A DNA stretch of 64,000 nt from Isochrysis galbana. Lineage: Eukaryota > Haptophyta > Isochrysidales > Isochrysidaceae. The DNA is taken from the NCBI GenBank assembly GCA_018136815.1, contig CM030931.1:4284148-4348147 (forward strand). Direction: 5' to 3'. Both the position numbers and the translations under genes were made by a program. The notes under the pieces were generated by a model. That model saw only the letters and a list, made by a program, of their open reading frames with translations, had not been told where the DNA came from and ran no database searches. Positions 29,291 through 39,388 of the stretch are shown here, piece by piece (position 1 is the stretch's first letter; each line of letters starts with the position of its first letter).

Positions 29291-29600
29291 GAGCCCAGGC
29301 AGGTGCAGCCGCTGTCGCATTCGCGAATCGACGCTCGTTAGGCTTCTCTTCGTCGTTCGGCATTTATCGTTATAATTCTCTGCTTTCTCTCGTTCTCGGT
29401 CAAAAGCTTCGCTTGGATGCATGGGATCGTGGGTTGTGGAGCGCCCTCTCTCTTTCTCTCGAAAGAGAAGGGAAGTTTCCCCACCTTTCTTCCTCCCAGG
29501 CGCCTCGCAGATAGGTTTAATTTGCTATCTCCCCTGCCGGTTCTTTATTTGCTTCTGGGGGCAATCAGGTTTAATTTACGACCTCTTCGTATCTCCCCCT
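29291..29600. other. Probable LTR-derived sequence
   Basis: GGTTTAATTTGCTATCTCCC at about 29514 recalls GGTTTAATTTGCCATCTCCC in the Gypsy LTR at 49618, but in the opposite orientation to the gag fragment next door. No gene. Confidence 0.35.
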
Positions 29601-29617
29601 TAGGCACATCGCACTTC

Positions 29618-30368
29618 AACTAAGTTTATACTTAGCTCGCCCATGGGGGGGCACGAGCCCCCCCCTCTCTCCACTCCTCCCCTGCCATGGGGGAGGAACC
29701 ACCCATCCTCCTGGCACGCCTGATGGCTTGCCAGGAGGCCACTGCCCTGCTGACCCTCTCTCCCACTGACAGGCTCGCCTGATTCGCCCATCCTGGCCCG
29801 GCGTGGCCAGCCCATTGCTCCAACCCCTCCTCCCCCCTGTTCGACAGGCAGACAGGTGCAGCGTGGGGGCCCCTGAGGCTCAGGAGCGCCAGCGAGGGAG
29901 AGGCAGGGGAGGCCAGGGCCCAGCCCCAGCCTCCTCTGCCCCCAGAGCTGGCCTCCATGAGCCTCCAGGGTCGCCAATGGGCAGCTGCAGGCCTGCCGCA
30001 GGCGCGCCATCGCGCGTGCCGCAGGAGAGGGGAGAGAGAGCGCGGAGAAGGGGGTGGGCGGAGCGGAGCTCCGCCCACCGAAAAGTAGGTAAGTCCCGCA
30101 CCTGTTTACAGGATAAGTCGGGACTGAGGTCGCCGCCCACTCGGAGACACAGGAGGAAGAGAGGGAACAGATCACCGGGGGGAGGCGCGGGCCACCGGAC
30201 CATATCTAAGCCTTTCACCCCAATCCCCCTAGTAGTGCACGGGGGGAGCCGCCTGATGGCGGGGGGAGAAGGGCTGGGAGCGTGGGGGTGTAGAAAGTTT
30301 TCCTACGTGAGTAGAAAGTAGAGGGTCCACGGCTGCGTGCGCGGTGAGACTATTGAAAGGTTTATTTA
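29618..30368 (+). mobile_element. SINE-like retroposon, copy B (LINE-like 3' end)
   Basis: 751 bp between perfect 17-bp duplications TAGGCACATCGCACTTC (29601-29617 and 30369-30385). It has the same structure as copy A in the opposite orientation: 5' AACTAAGTTTATACTTAG, 3' CCCTAGTAGTGCACGGGGGG, then GTGAGACTATTGAAAGGTTT. Confidence 0.92.
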
Positions 30369-30385
30369 TAGGCACATCGCACTTC

Positions 30386-30889
30386 TCTCGTCTTATTCGG
30401 TAGGTCTCTTGGAATCCTGCGTAGCAAGATTGCCTCTCGTTTCCGTTATGGTGCGATTCCCGTTCCAGACAAGATCGCCGACAGATCGCCCTTTGGTCGT
30501 CGTCCATCGTTGTCTGATCGGAGTGTTTGGGTTTGATTTCTGATTTCAGTCGAGTTATGTGAGAAAGTCGTGGGGCGAGAGTCGGGGTGTTTTCCTGGGT
30601 GTCTCTGTCCGTCGTCCTGTCGTCAGTCGTCATCCGTCGTCGCTCTCGCTCTCGTCGCTCTCGCTCTCGTAACACTCAGACCCTACAAACTCGCCTCGCC
30701 TCGCCAGCCCCTGCCCTCACAGCCCTCCTCACACTCACCCTCGCCTCTCGCTGTTCGCTCGATGTCGTTCTCGCCGCCGTCCTCGCCCTCGCTCAAGCCC
30801 GCCTGCCCGCCTTCCTCTGCTGACGGGCTTCAGCCCGTCAGCACCTCCGAAGTCGTCTCCCTCGCCGCGCCTGCCGCCGGCTTGGCCCC
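30386..30889. other. Intergenic, no gene supported
   Basis: CG/CT-rich frames with Arg/Ser repeats (for example around RSRSRRSRSR) only. Nothing recognised. Confidence 0.4.
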
Positions 30890-30905
30890 TTCCTCATTGC
30901 CCTCA

Positions 30906-31773
30906 ACTAAGTTTATACTTGGTTCACCCATGGCGGGGCACGAGCCCCCCCCTCTCTCCACTCCTCCCCCGCCATGGGGGAGGAACCACCCACTCTCCTG
31001 GCATGCCTGATGGCTTGCCAGGAGAACACTGCCATGCTGACCCATCCCTCTCCCCACAGGCACGCCTGATTCGCCCGCCCTGGCCTGTCGTGGCCAGCCC
31101 ATCCCTCTGACCAGCCCCTCCTCCCCCTGGGCCCCCCTGATCAGGACCCCCCAGCCAGCTCCAGTCGACTGGCAGGGGCTCGAGAGCCAGCGATGGAGAG
31201 GCAGGAGGGGCCAGGGCCATGCCCCAGCCTCACCTGCCCCCTGAGCTGCGCTCCCAGGCCCCTGCTGGCCTCCTGGGGACCTGAAGAGGGGCCGCAGGCG
31301 CGCGCCATGGGCCCCCGCCGCAGGGAAGAGAGGAGGAAAAGGGAAGAGGGAGGGGAGGGGGGAGTGGCAGCTCTCCCCTCCGGCGTTTACGTGTCTTCTC
31401 GCCCCGTTTGGGTAAGAGAAGACGGGGGCGCCAGAACCAGGAGGGAAGGGCCGCGGCTCGCCGCGGCCACTCGCTCTTGCGAGGAGAGATTAGCGTTTCT
31501 GGGCTCCTATTCATGAGTGCCCCCCCCCCCCTGCGTTGTTTTTACCCGAAAGGGGTTTTCCCCCAGCGTGGACTCGAGGAGAGGACGTGCTGGGGTGCGC
31601 GGGGTCGGTGCGTGCACTGGGGGGAAGACGAATATCGGGGGAGGGGGCGGTGCCCCCTCCCCCCGGTAGCACTCGGACACCTGGCTCGTCAGGCATGGCG
31701 GGATTCCGGGACGGAAAAGTTGTGTCCAATTAGCTAGTGGGGTTGGCTAGGATATAACATTAATTATTTTAAT
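30906..31773 (+). mobile_element. SINE-like retroposon, copy E (full length, type-2 3' end)
   Basis: 868 bp between perfect 16-bp duplications TTCCTCATTGCCCTCA (30890-30905 and 31774-31789). Same body and 3' end as copy D (GTCCAATTAGCTAGTGGGGT, TAACATTAATTATTTTAA). Confidence 0.92.
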
Positions 31774-31789
31774 TTCCTCATTGCCCTCA

Positions 31790-33340
31790 GGCCCTATGGG
31801 CCATCACAATTCGTCAGCCGCGCAAGCTCCGAGTCGGCCGTGGCGCCTGCGCCGAAGAGCAACTTCCCACTTGGCCGTGCAGCTCCTTGTGCGCGCGCGC
31901 GCGCGGCACGTAATACGTCACGTAATAGTCAGTGGGTGCGTGGGTGCGTGGGTGCACAGTAGTACACAGTACACAGTACCCATGACAGTACCGGCGGTGT
32001 GGTGTTAACCCGCAGATGGTTGGTACCAACACTTGCAGATTGAGGTGTCAACGCATGTGCCACACCTAGCCAATAGAGGTGTTAACGCAAAGTGGGTCAA
32101 CACCGGGTAAACGTGTACCCATACACCCTGTCCCTAGAAGTCCTTCTATGAATTCGAAGATGGGCTCGATCTGAGGCATGAAGATAGGGCAGCTCAGCGC
32201 GTGGGGAGACGGGGGAGGGGCGCTTGGGAGCAAGCAGAGAAGGGGGGGGGGGGGGGAGAGGCGGGCCACTCGCCCATGAGGCACGCCTCCAATACCAGGG
32301 GGGGCTATTCAATACTCAATACCAGGGGGGGGCTCGCCTCTCCCCCACTCCACTTCTACCCAAATATGCAAAAAATATGCGGCCATGTGTCGAAATATGA
32401 AATATGCAGATGTGACAAATCTACCCAAATATGCAATCAAATATGCTGCATATTTCTACCTGAGCCTAATGGGCCCCGGATATGTGTTTGTCGGGTGTAT
32501 AGGGAACTTTCTACCGAAGAAAATCCTCAAATTTTCTCAACCGTGAGATAGCCATTTCCATTTTCGCATTTTCATTTTCGCTACCCCTAATAAAAAACCC
32601 TGTTTGACCGCCCTACGACAAGGGAGGCGAGGGAAAAAAGGGCGAATATAGGATGATGCGACGGTGACTATAGTGACTAGCCTACAAGGGGACATAGAAA
32701 CGCAGACGACTTCTAAAACAAAAAACAATAAGGCCGATCGCGGATGCGACGTGCGACAGAGGCGCGCCGAGGTCCGAGGTCCATACAACGAATCAACGAA
32801 TGGCGCTGCCGTTGTGTCCGTTGTGTCCCCCGGCGAGTGGCGAGTGGGCAGCGTGCCTCTGCCTCTGCACCCGCTTCATCTGGGGGGAGGGGGGGGAGGG
32901 GTCTCCGGGCGGAGGGGCGGGGCGCGCGCTCTGATTTCGCGCCACGCGTTCGCGCGCTCCCCCTCCCCCCCCTGACCCCCCAAATTTCGAGAAATTTCGA
33001 ACGAAATTTCCCCCGGCGAACCCCCCCCAAATTTCGAAAGAAAATTCGAAATCCTGACCCCAGTCTAACCCCTGCCCGCCCAAATATGTAGCTATGTAGC
33101 AAATATGTCGACATATCCCAAATATATTTTACGATATGTTGATATTCCTGCCTAGCCCTAGCCGTAGCTCCCCATCTTCACCTAACGCGTCTGACTCTCA
33201 TGATGCTAACGGGAAGCAAGGAGTGTGGAGAGTGGCTCTCAAAATTAGTCTGTACCAACTTCTCGTTTAACCTTAGAAAGGTGCGGCGGGATTGCGGGGG
33301 AATCTCTCAAGAGTACTTTATTCTCCTACTCGTAGAGACA
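31790..33340. other. Intergenic, AT-rich word cluster and repeat R1
   Basis: No gene supported. It contains (GC)n at about 31891-31907, a cluster of AAATATGC words at 32357-32455 with a weaker one at 33080-33140, AAATTTCG words at 32984-33050, and repeat R1 (minus) at 32590-32760. Confidence 0.5.
32590..32760 (-). repeat. Dispersed repeat R1, copy 2
   Basis: Minus strand reads GCATCCGCGATCGGCC, TTTTGTTTTAGAAGTCG, CTGCGTTTCTATG, TTGTAGGCTAGTCAC and GTCGCATCATCCTA in the order of 1783-1985. The two differ by point changes and short indels. Confidence 0.6.
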
Positions 33341-33341
33341 A

Positions 33342-33342
33342 C

Positions 33343-33424
<82 letters not shown>
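33342..33424 (+). repeat. (CT)n followed by poly-C, upstream of GPI
   Basis: About 50 bp of CT and then 31 C residues, ending about 146 bp before the GPI start codon. Confidence 0.95.
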
Positions 33425-33570
33425 ACTTTCTCTCTGTCGGCGCAGTGCGTGCTGCCCGTCGATGCCAAGTGCAAAACATATATGTGATTACCCTTTTCTA
33501 ATGGATAACGACTGGAATCCTCTTCCGGACCTCCCCGCACCCTCCCTCTCTCTCCCCCCTCCCCATCACG

Positions 33571-35211
33571 ATGGCCTCCACCGACGCGTGGCGCGCGCTC
33601 GAGGCGCACTTCGAGTCGATGAAGGACGTGCACATGCGCGACCTTTTCGCCTCCGACACCTCGCGCTTCTCCTCCTTCTCCGCCGAGGCCCACTCAATCC
33701 TACTTGATTATTCGAAGAACATCGTGAAAGAAGAGACCCTCTCTCTTCTTGAGGCTCTGCTGGATCAGGCGGGCGTCGACGAGATGGCGAAGCGGATGTT
33801 CGCGGGCGAGAAGATCAACATTACTGAGCGGCGTGCCGTACTCCACGTTGCGCTCCGCAACCGCTCGAACAGCGCTATTTTTGTCGATGGGAAGGATGTG
33901 ATGCCTGAGGTGAACCAGGTGCTCTCCCAGATGAAGGCCTTTGTGGAAAAGGTGCGCTCGGGCGAGTGGAAGGGGTTCACGGGCAAGCCGATACAGCACG
34001 TCGTTAACCTGGGCATCGGTGGTTCGGACCTTGGGCCCGTCATGGTGACCGAGGCGCTCAAGCCTTACACCAAGAGGGACCTCAAGGTGCACTTTGTTTC
34101 CAACGTGGATGCAACGCACATCGCAGAGGTGCTGCGTGAGGTGGACGCTGAGACGACGCTCTTTCTCATCGCTTCTAAGACGTTCACTACCCAAGAGACT
34201 ATGACCAATGCGGGCACCGCCAAGGAGTGGTTGCTTTCCAAGCTATCCGACCCAAAGGCAATCGCAAGCCACTTTGCGGCGCTCTCAACCAACGCGGAGG
34301 CCGTCTCCGCCTTTGGCATCGACACAGCCAACATGTTCGGCTTTTGGGACTGGGTGGGCGGTCGCTACTCCTCCTGGTCGGCCATCGGCACTTCCATCGC
34401 CCTCGCCATTGGCTGGGAAAACTTTGAACAGTTCCTCGCTGGTGCGCATGCGATGGACAAGCACTTCCTTGAGGCACCGTTCCGCAAGAACCTGCCAAAG
34501 ATCCTCGCCGCCTTGGGCATCTGGTACGGCAACTTCTTCGGGGCCGAGACGCATGCCATCCTGCCATACGACCAGTACATGCACCGGTTTCCCGCCTACT
34601 TCCAGCAGGCGGATATGGAGTCCAATGGGAAGCGAGTGACACGGGGCGGCGACGAGGTGTCCATGCAAACGGGGCCCATCATCTGGGGCGAGCCAGGCAC
34701 CAACGGGCAGCACGCCTTCTACCAGCTGATGCACCAGGGTACCAAGCTTATCCCGGCAGACTTTCTTGCACCAGCTGTCTCGCAGAACCCACTAGGCGAG
34801 CACCACCCCATCCTGCTCTCTAACTACTTTGCACAAACCGAGGCGCTCATGATGGGCAAGACAGCTGCCGAGGCGGAGGCCGAGCTCAAGAAGAGCGGGC
34901 TTGAGGGCAAGGAGCTGGCTCAGCTGCTGCCGCACAAAGTCTTTGTCGGCAACAAGCCCACCAACTCGCTGCTTTTCGACAAGCTTGATCCCTTCACGCT
35001 CGGTGCGCTCATCGCCATGTATGAGCACAAGATCTTCGTGCAAGGAATTGTGTGGGACGTCAACTCGTTCGACCAGTGGGGCGTCGAGCTGGGCAAGCAG
35101 CTCGCCAAGAAGATCTTGCCCGAACTTCAAGGAGCCGCCGAAGTCACTTCGCACGACTCCTCCACCAACGGGCTTATCAACAGCTACAAAAAGAAGGCAG
35201 GCATTGCCTGA
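33571..35211 (+). CDS. GPI: Glucose-6-phosphate isomerase
   Basis: 546 aa, one exon, ATG at 33571. Interconverts glucose 6-phosphate and fructose 6-phosphate in glycolysis and gluconeogenesis. Family features are all present: substrate-phosphate region [35 protein letters not shown], signature 1 area [20 protein letters not shown], catalytic Glu in [13 protein letters not shown], catalytic His in [18 protein letters not shown], and signature 2 with the catalytic Lys in [20 protein letters not shown]. Length is normal for the long eukaryotic/bacterial form. No N-terminal presequence or plastid leader is visible, so it is probably cytosolic. It is preceded by a long CT/C tract. Confidence 0.98.
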   Translation: MASTDAWRALEAHFESMKDVHMRDLFASDTSRFSSFSAEAHSILLDYSKNIVKEETLSLLEALLDQAGVDEMAKRMFAGEKINITERRAVLHVALRNRSNSAIFVDGKDVMPEVNQVLSQMKAFVEKVRSGEWKGFTGKPIQHVVNLGIGGSDLGPVMVTEALKPYTKRDLKVHFVSNVDATHIAEVLREVDAETTLFLIASKTFTTQETMTNAGTAKEWLLSKLSDPKAIASHFAALSTNAEAVSAFGIDTANMFGFWDWVGGRYSSWSAIGTSIALAIGWENFEQFLAGAHAMDKHFLEAPFRKNLPKILAALGIWYGNFFGAETHAILPYDQYMHRFPAYFQQADMESNGKRVTRGGDEVSMQTGPIIWGEPGTNGQHAFYQLMHQGTKLIPADFLAPAVSQNPLGEHHPILLSNYFAQTEALMMGKTAAEAEAELKKSGLEGKELAQLLPHKVFVGNKPTNSLLFDKLDPFTLGALIAMYEHKIFVQGIVWDVNSFDQWGVELGKQLAKKILPELQGAAEVTSHDSSTNGLINSYKKKAGIA

Positions 35212-36371
35212 TTCCGAGGCGCTCTAGTTGGCGTTAGCACCGAGCATAGTCACCAGCCTGCAGGACGGACGCAAGGTAGGTTCCCAGTCTCGCCGTCATC
35301 TTGCGATGAGGTGGCAGGAGGTCCATGCACCGAGACGCCGAGCGTAGTCCGATATGTTGCGATGCCTGCCGAGGCGCGCATGTGGAATCGCTAATAGTGG
35401 CCCACGCGTGGGCAAACCTACCTCGTAACGCGGCTTGTCCATGCGTCCTTGTGGCTTGTGGAAATGAAAAGTCATGCCCCGAAAGCTTAGAAGGAGACTG
35501 CGACAACCTATTATTGTAAAAATCCTAAAGATTTCGGTTACTAGTGCTAGCTGGTGAGGACTCCACGCAGCTAACAGCTAATGCGCTACTACAAGCCATC
35601 ACCCTAGCGCCCCAGAAGCACTCACTATCCGCCTATCCGCTATCCGCTAGCCCCCTCATTCCTTTATCGCTCGGCGGTGAACTAAGTTTGCACTTGGTTC
35701 GCCCATGGGGGACACGACACTCCCCCCCTCCACTCCTCCTTTGTCGTGGGGGGAAAGATGAATTGGTTTAGTTTTAGTTGGTGGGAAGCCCAGATTCAGA
35801 TTCAGATTCTTCAACCTAAGATATCCTTGAGGCACAAAGGCGCCAGAGTCCTACGAATGCATGGAAATCGTAGGACGCGGTCCTACAATGACAATGACGA
35901 CAGTGTAGGACGGCACCGGCTGACCGCCAAGTCCTCAGAGAGAGCCGGAACCCAACGAGAAATGACAAGCCTTGCAAGAAGGCCTATGAACAAGCCTCCA
36001 CAAGCGAAGGTGCAACTCGAGGTGACCTTTTCTTGTCACACCCCTCTCGCGTCTATTTTGGTAATAATCATTGTTGACCCTCAACCTAACTTTATAGTTG
36101 GTCGCCATGGTGCGCGCCGCCGCTCCCCTGTCGAACATGCGATGACTATAGGCTCATAGGCAGAGGGCCGTTCGATCGAGCCGGCAGCTGACGCGGTCGT
36201 GGGAGGTTCGTTGATTGTTGCTGGCGGGAAAATGTCTGATAGGTCATAGTAAGAATCGGGTCTGACAGTGTCTGCCATCGAGCGCCACGAGCGACGAAGT
36301 GGACTTACAGTCGGAGGATTGCGACGCGTGGCGTCGGAGAGTAGGGACGAGGCTAGCTAGCGAGCTAGTGG
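35212..36371. other. Intergenic with retroelement relics
   Basis: No gene supported. 35682-35755 is a diverged SINE-like 5' end (GAACTAAGTTTGCACTTGGT, CGCCCATGGGGGACACG). 35943-36030 is a minus-strand relic of the Gypsy LTR (see separate entry). Confidence 0.5.
35943..36030 (-). repeat. Relic of the Gypsy LTR
   Basis: CCGGAACCCAACGAGAAATG, ACAAGCCTTGCAAGAAG, AACAAGCCTCCACAAG and CAACTCGAGG correspond to the reverse complement of 49330-49400 in the 5' LTR with a few substitutions. Confidence 0.6.
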
Positions 36372-36532
36372 GAGAGAGAGAGAGTGAGAATGAGAGCTTC
36401 TTAGGTCCAAGGTAGACACGGGAGACTACGACACAAGGACTCAAAAAGATAAGGACACAGAACCACACCAACTAAACCAAACAGGGCGAAAACTAACCAC
36501 TAACCACACCAGGACGGACGGCCAGGCGTCGC
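36372..36532 (-). repeat. Dispersed repeat R2, copy 2
   Basis: Shares GAGTGAGAATGAGAGCTTCT through GGACGGACGGCCAGGCGTCG with 19490-19642. Minus-strand frames of both copies translate to the same peptide, VVVSRVYLGPKKLSFSLS. Confidence 0.6.
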
Positions 36533-36556
36533 AGCGTTGTCGTTTCTGCTCGGACA

Positions 36557-36835
36557 GTGGTGGTATACGTTTACGCCGTCGCGCGGTTCCCCGTGGTTTG
36601 GCTCCCACGCATTTCCGCACGCTGCGCTTGCCTCGCCGGCCTTCGTTCGCTGTCGCTCCGAGGCCCTCGCACGCCTGTCGCCATCGGATCGCACATTGAG
36701 AAGCGCCGGCCGGACCTCTCCGAGAAGATGCGCGCCTCCCTCCTGCGGCGGCCGCATGGCGTCACCCGCGAGTTCGTGGAGCTCCTTGGGTACGGGCCCC
36801 TTCCCCGTGTGGTGTCTTTCCCCGACGACGAGTGA
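36557..36835 (+). CDS. Possible 3'-terminal coding fragment, unknown
   Basis: Frame without its own ATG (opens at GTG), ending IGSHIEKRRPDLSEKMRASL, RRPHGVTREFVELLGYG and PLPRVVSFPDDE. The ending looks protein-like and may be the last exon of a gene interrupted upstream by repeat R2. No family recognised. Confidence 0.25.
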   Translation: MVVYVYAVARFPVVWLPRISARCACLAGLRSLSLRGPRTPVAIGSHIEKRRPDLSEKMRASLLRRPHGVTREFVELLGYGPLPRVVSFPDDE

Positions 36836-37246
36836 GGGGTGAGGAGGAGTGGTGGCGGTGGGGGGGGGGGGGGGGGCGATGGACGAGTGTACGGGAGTGC
36901 GCGACTGGAAAATTTATTGTCACAAGATAATACAAGAGAATACAGTACCCCCCCTTGGTCATGGGAGATGAATAAAAAAAAAATCTTAAAAAGCTAGCCG
37001 CTACATGCACGGCGTGAGGCAGATTGCTAGTGCTACTCCTAACTACCCTCCCTTTCCTATCACACCCCTTTCCCCCCCCCCCTTTGTCCTTCCTAGCAAA
37101 TGGAGGGGGGGGAGGCCGCGCGCGCTGCTTCGACCAGGGGCGTGAGATAGAGGGGGTAAGAGTGGGTGGAGTCCTTGTTTGGGTGTGTTTTACCGCCCCC
37201 CAAGGGGTCGGCCCTCTGAAGAAACCTTCTCCTTAGTTCGGGGGGT

Positions 37247-38140
37247 TCATGTAATACTTTTAATGCCTAGTTCGGTCGCTATTTGCGCCATATCGATAGA
37301 GATCTCCAGGTTAAAATCTTTATCTACTGAGTATAGCGGGGAAATCATTCTGCGCAGGCGTTTGTTGCTCGGGGCGTGAAGTCCAAGTCTTTCTCTCTGG
37401 GCTTTAAGGCGTTGGAAGAAGCCTACCTTCGCCTTGACCAGCCAGTGGAATCTCGAGAATACGGCCCTTAGGATGGCTTTCGTCGATCTCGCCTCGGCGT
37501 TGCCGTAGTGCACGTTGTAGAAGTCCGTCAGTATGTATCTCCATGCTAAGATTCCTATATATCCCGAGGAGGGGTGCGGTCTGTCGACCTGATAGCAGAA
37601 CAACCGTTGTGCCGTCACGTGTTGCAGTGTGTTTTGCGTTTTGAAGAGTTGCTCGATGTACGTGAAGATTTGTTCCGTCGCGCGACATCGCGCTAGGTGT
37701 GTGGACGACTCGGGGGCTTCCCCACAGAAGCGGCAGGTCGGGTCATCAGCGAATCTGTTGGCCGTTGCGATCCGTCTATGAAGTATATGCTTAAAGTGTA
37801 AGTATGAGTCCCGAGGTGTTAAGAAGTTGTATTTGTATAGTTGAGATATCTGCTTCCACTTCTCTTTTAAGACGGGGAGTCTCTCCTCCCATCGGACGGT
37901 CGCTTTTTGTCGTTTGCTTTTCTTGCCCGCGAGGTAGGCGTTAGTTAGCGCTTTGACATCGCATTCCTCTAGCGTCTTTCGCGTACCTTTCAGCGTGTAT
38001 TCTTGGGGTAGAGGGTAGGCTGTGTCGGCCGGTCCGTCATATGCGCTGCCCCATTTGAGCGGGATCCGCAATTCGGAGGACGAAGGCTGAGGATAAGCTA
38101 TATCATAGATATGGGGCTCCCCCATTACATTTAGACGCAC
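37247..38140 (-). pseudogene. LINE ORF2 C-terminal zinc-knuckle region
   Basis: About 297 codons on the minus strand, overlapping the end of the ORF1-like frame. Contains FKHILHRRIATANRFA and the knuckle CRFCGEAPESSTHLARC (C-x2-C-x8-H-x3-C), then GILAWRYILTDFYNVHYG. The same arrangement is found at 48712-48137 (CRLCGKHRENSTHLARC, AWRYIIGDFYKVEFD). A Cys/His knuckle after RT is typical of LINE ORF2 proteins. No RT or endonuclease precedes it here. Confidence 0.75.
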
Positions 38141-38832
38141 TTCGTAGTAAGGAATTTCATGAAGGTGGCAACATCTTCGCTCTTAATGTCCTTTTTGTCT
38201 TCAGCTAGCTGAGCTAGCTGAATGAAAAAAGGTGTGTCTTCAGGCTCTTCCTCATCATCTGGAGGGGGGGGTGCGAGTTGGTTGGTGCTGTTGGCAATCG
38301 GTTTTGGCTCCGACTGCGGGTCCGCTCGCTTCCGCGAGGGCGGCGGGGGTTGTTGGGTAGGTTGAGAAGGAGCCAACTGTGCTCCTGTTGGTTGCTTTCC
38401 CTTTGGGCCAGCCGCCTCGGCGTACGATTTCTGGGAGTTGTTCTTTGAAGGGTTGGAGGCCGTAAAGGCTCCCAGGATGGATTGTTGTGTGTAGTGCCCG
38501 CCCACGAGGGGTGCACAGTTGGTAGGAGTTGCCTCCATGGGGGTGGCAGCAGAGCTGCCACACCCCATGGGGAGTCCTTGAATGGGTGGCGTGGCTGCAG
38601 GTGGTGGCGGCTGAGCCTGTGTCTGGCTCTGTTGGTCTGGGGGGAACAGGGCTCTGCCTGTTCCCACCTTCTGTGAGGTCTGGCCGGCGGGAGGAGGTGG
38701 AAGCATGTCGACGTCTTCGTCGGCTGGGGCGGCGGCTTGCGCGCGCTTGGGCTCCGGTGGCTTCGGGCGGCCCCGTTGGGGCGTCGTGACTGCGGTGGGC
38801 TGGGAGGTGGGAGGCGGCGCGGCGCGCTCCAT
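38131..38832 (-). CDS. ORF1-like N-terminal protein of LINE derivative
   Basis: 233 aa from ATG 38832 (MERAAPPPTSQPTAVTTPQR). Pro/Gln/Ala-rich and probably disordered, with KKxx-type basic patches, KNNSQKSYAEAAGPKGKQ (a SYAEAA-like word common ahead of LINE nucleic-acid-binding domains) and an acidic end (PPPPDDEEEPEDTPFF). It stops 10 bp inside the following ORF2-like frame. It may be ORF1 or the N-terminus of a single long ORF. I see no RRM or CCHC motif. Confidence 0.6.
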   Translation of the reverse strand: MERAAPPPTSQPTAVTTPQRGRPKPPEPKRAQAAAPADEDVDMLPPPPAGQTSQKVGTGRALFPPDQQSQTQAQPPPPAATPPIQGLPMGCGSSAATPMEATPTNCAPLVGGHYTQQSILGAFTASNPSKNNSQKSYAEAAGPKGKQPTGAQLAPSQPTQQPPPPSRKRADPQSEPKPIANSTNQLAPPPPDDEEEPEDTPFFIQLAQLAEDKKDIKSEDVATFMKFLTTKCV

Positions 38833-38983
38833 CGCTAAAACTATAACGATAGTTTTTTTGTCATGGGAGATGAATACCAAAGGCGATACAGTTGGATGTT
38901 AAATAAGGTGAATGAGTCTTTCGCGGAGTTTATTAGACCTCTCCTTCCGGCGGAGAATGAAGATGATAGCAGTGCCTTAACTG

Positions 38984-39205
38984 TTATGGCACCTCCACTG
39001 CGCCGCAACGCAACTCGAGGTACCGATGCCGCTGCGTCAGCTGCGACAGACTCTCGCGCGCGGCCTGCCACTCGGGCAGGCGCAGCTCCTCCTCCACACA
39101 CCACCCGCCAAGCGCATCCACCGGCCACTCACCGCACGGGTCTCCCTCCGCCGTCTGCATCTCTCCTCTCCTGGACGGTCCGTCTGTGGTCCTCTGTGGT
39201 GTGCC
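38984..39205 (-). CDS. Possible minus-strand terminal exon, unknown
   Basis: Frame ending QTAEGDPCGEWPVDALGGWC, VEEELRLPEWQAARESLSQL and TQRHRYLELRCGAVEVP before a stop at 38984. Composition (Trp, Glu, Tyr, Cys) is more protein-like than the plus-strand frame. Start and upstream exons are unknown. The plus-strand 217-codon frame from 38863 is Arg/Pro/Ala-rich and I do not favour it. Confidence 0.25.
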   Translation of the reverse strand, partial: GTPQRTTDGPSRRGEMQTAEGDPCGEWPVDALGGWCVEEELRLPEWQAARESLSQLTQRHRYLELRCGAVEVP

Positions 39206-39273
39206 TCCGAGCCGCCGCGCTCGACCGCGATCCCAGGCGAAGGGGAAGGGGGAGGGCAAGGGGGAGGGGAAGG

Positions 39274-39388
39274 GGGAGAGAGCCGGCGGCAGGAGAGAGA
39301 GCCGGCGGCAGGACAGGAGAGAGCCGGCGGCAGGGCAGGAGAGAGCCGGCGACAGGGCAGGAGAGAGCCGGCGGCAGGAGAGAGAGAG
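39274..39388 (+). repeat. 22-bp minisatellite, about 5 copies
   Basis: Units of GAGAGAGCCGGCGGCAGGRC AG type, with one unit carrying GGCGACAGG. It translates to RRQGRREPA-like repeats in plus-strand frames, which are therefore not genes. Confidence 0.85.

Larger units (their letters stand above)
36975..38859 (-). mobile_element. Internally deleted LINE with 17-bp target-site duplication
   Basis: Minus orientation, 1885 bp, between perfect duplications GTCATGGGAGATGAATA (36958-36974 and 38860-38876). The 5' end keeps a complete ORF1-like start at 38832. The 3' end carries the C-terminal zinc-knuckle part of an ORF2-like protein and a T-rich tail (AAGATTTTTTTTT on the minus strand). The endonuclease and reverse transcriptase between them are absent, so it was mobilised in trans or deleted afterwards. 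The clean ends and perfect duplication favour mobilisation as a short derivative. Confidence 0.85.

Noticed and set aside
34199..34734. Minus-strand ORFs within GPI
   Set aside because: Antisense shadows of a clear housekeeping gene.
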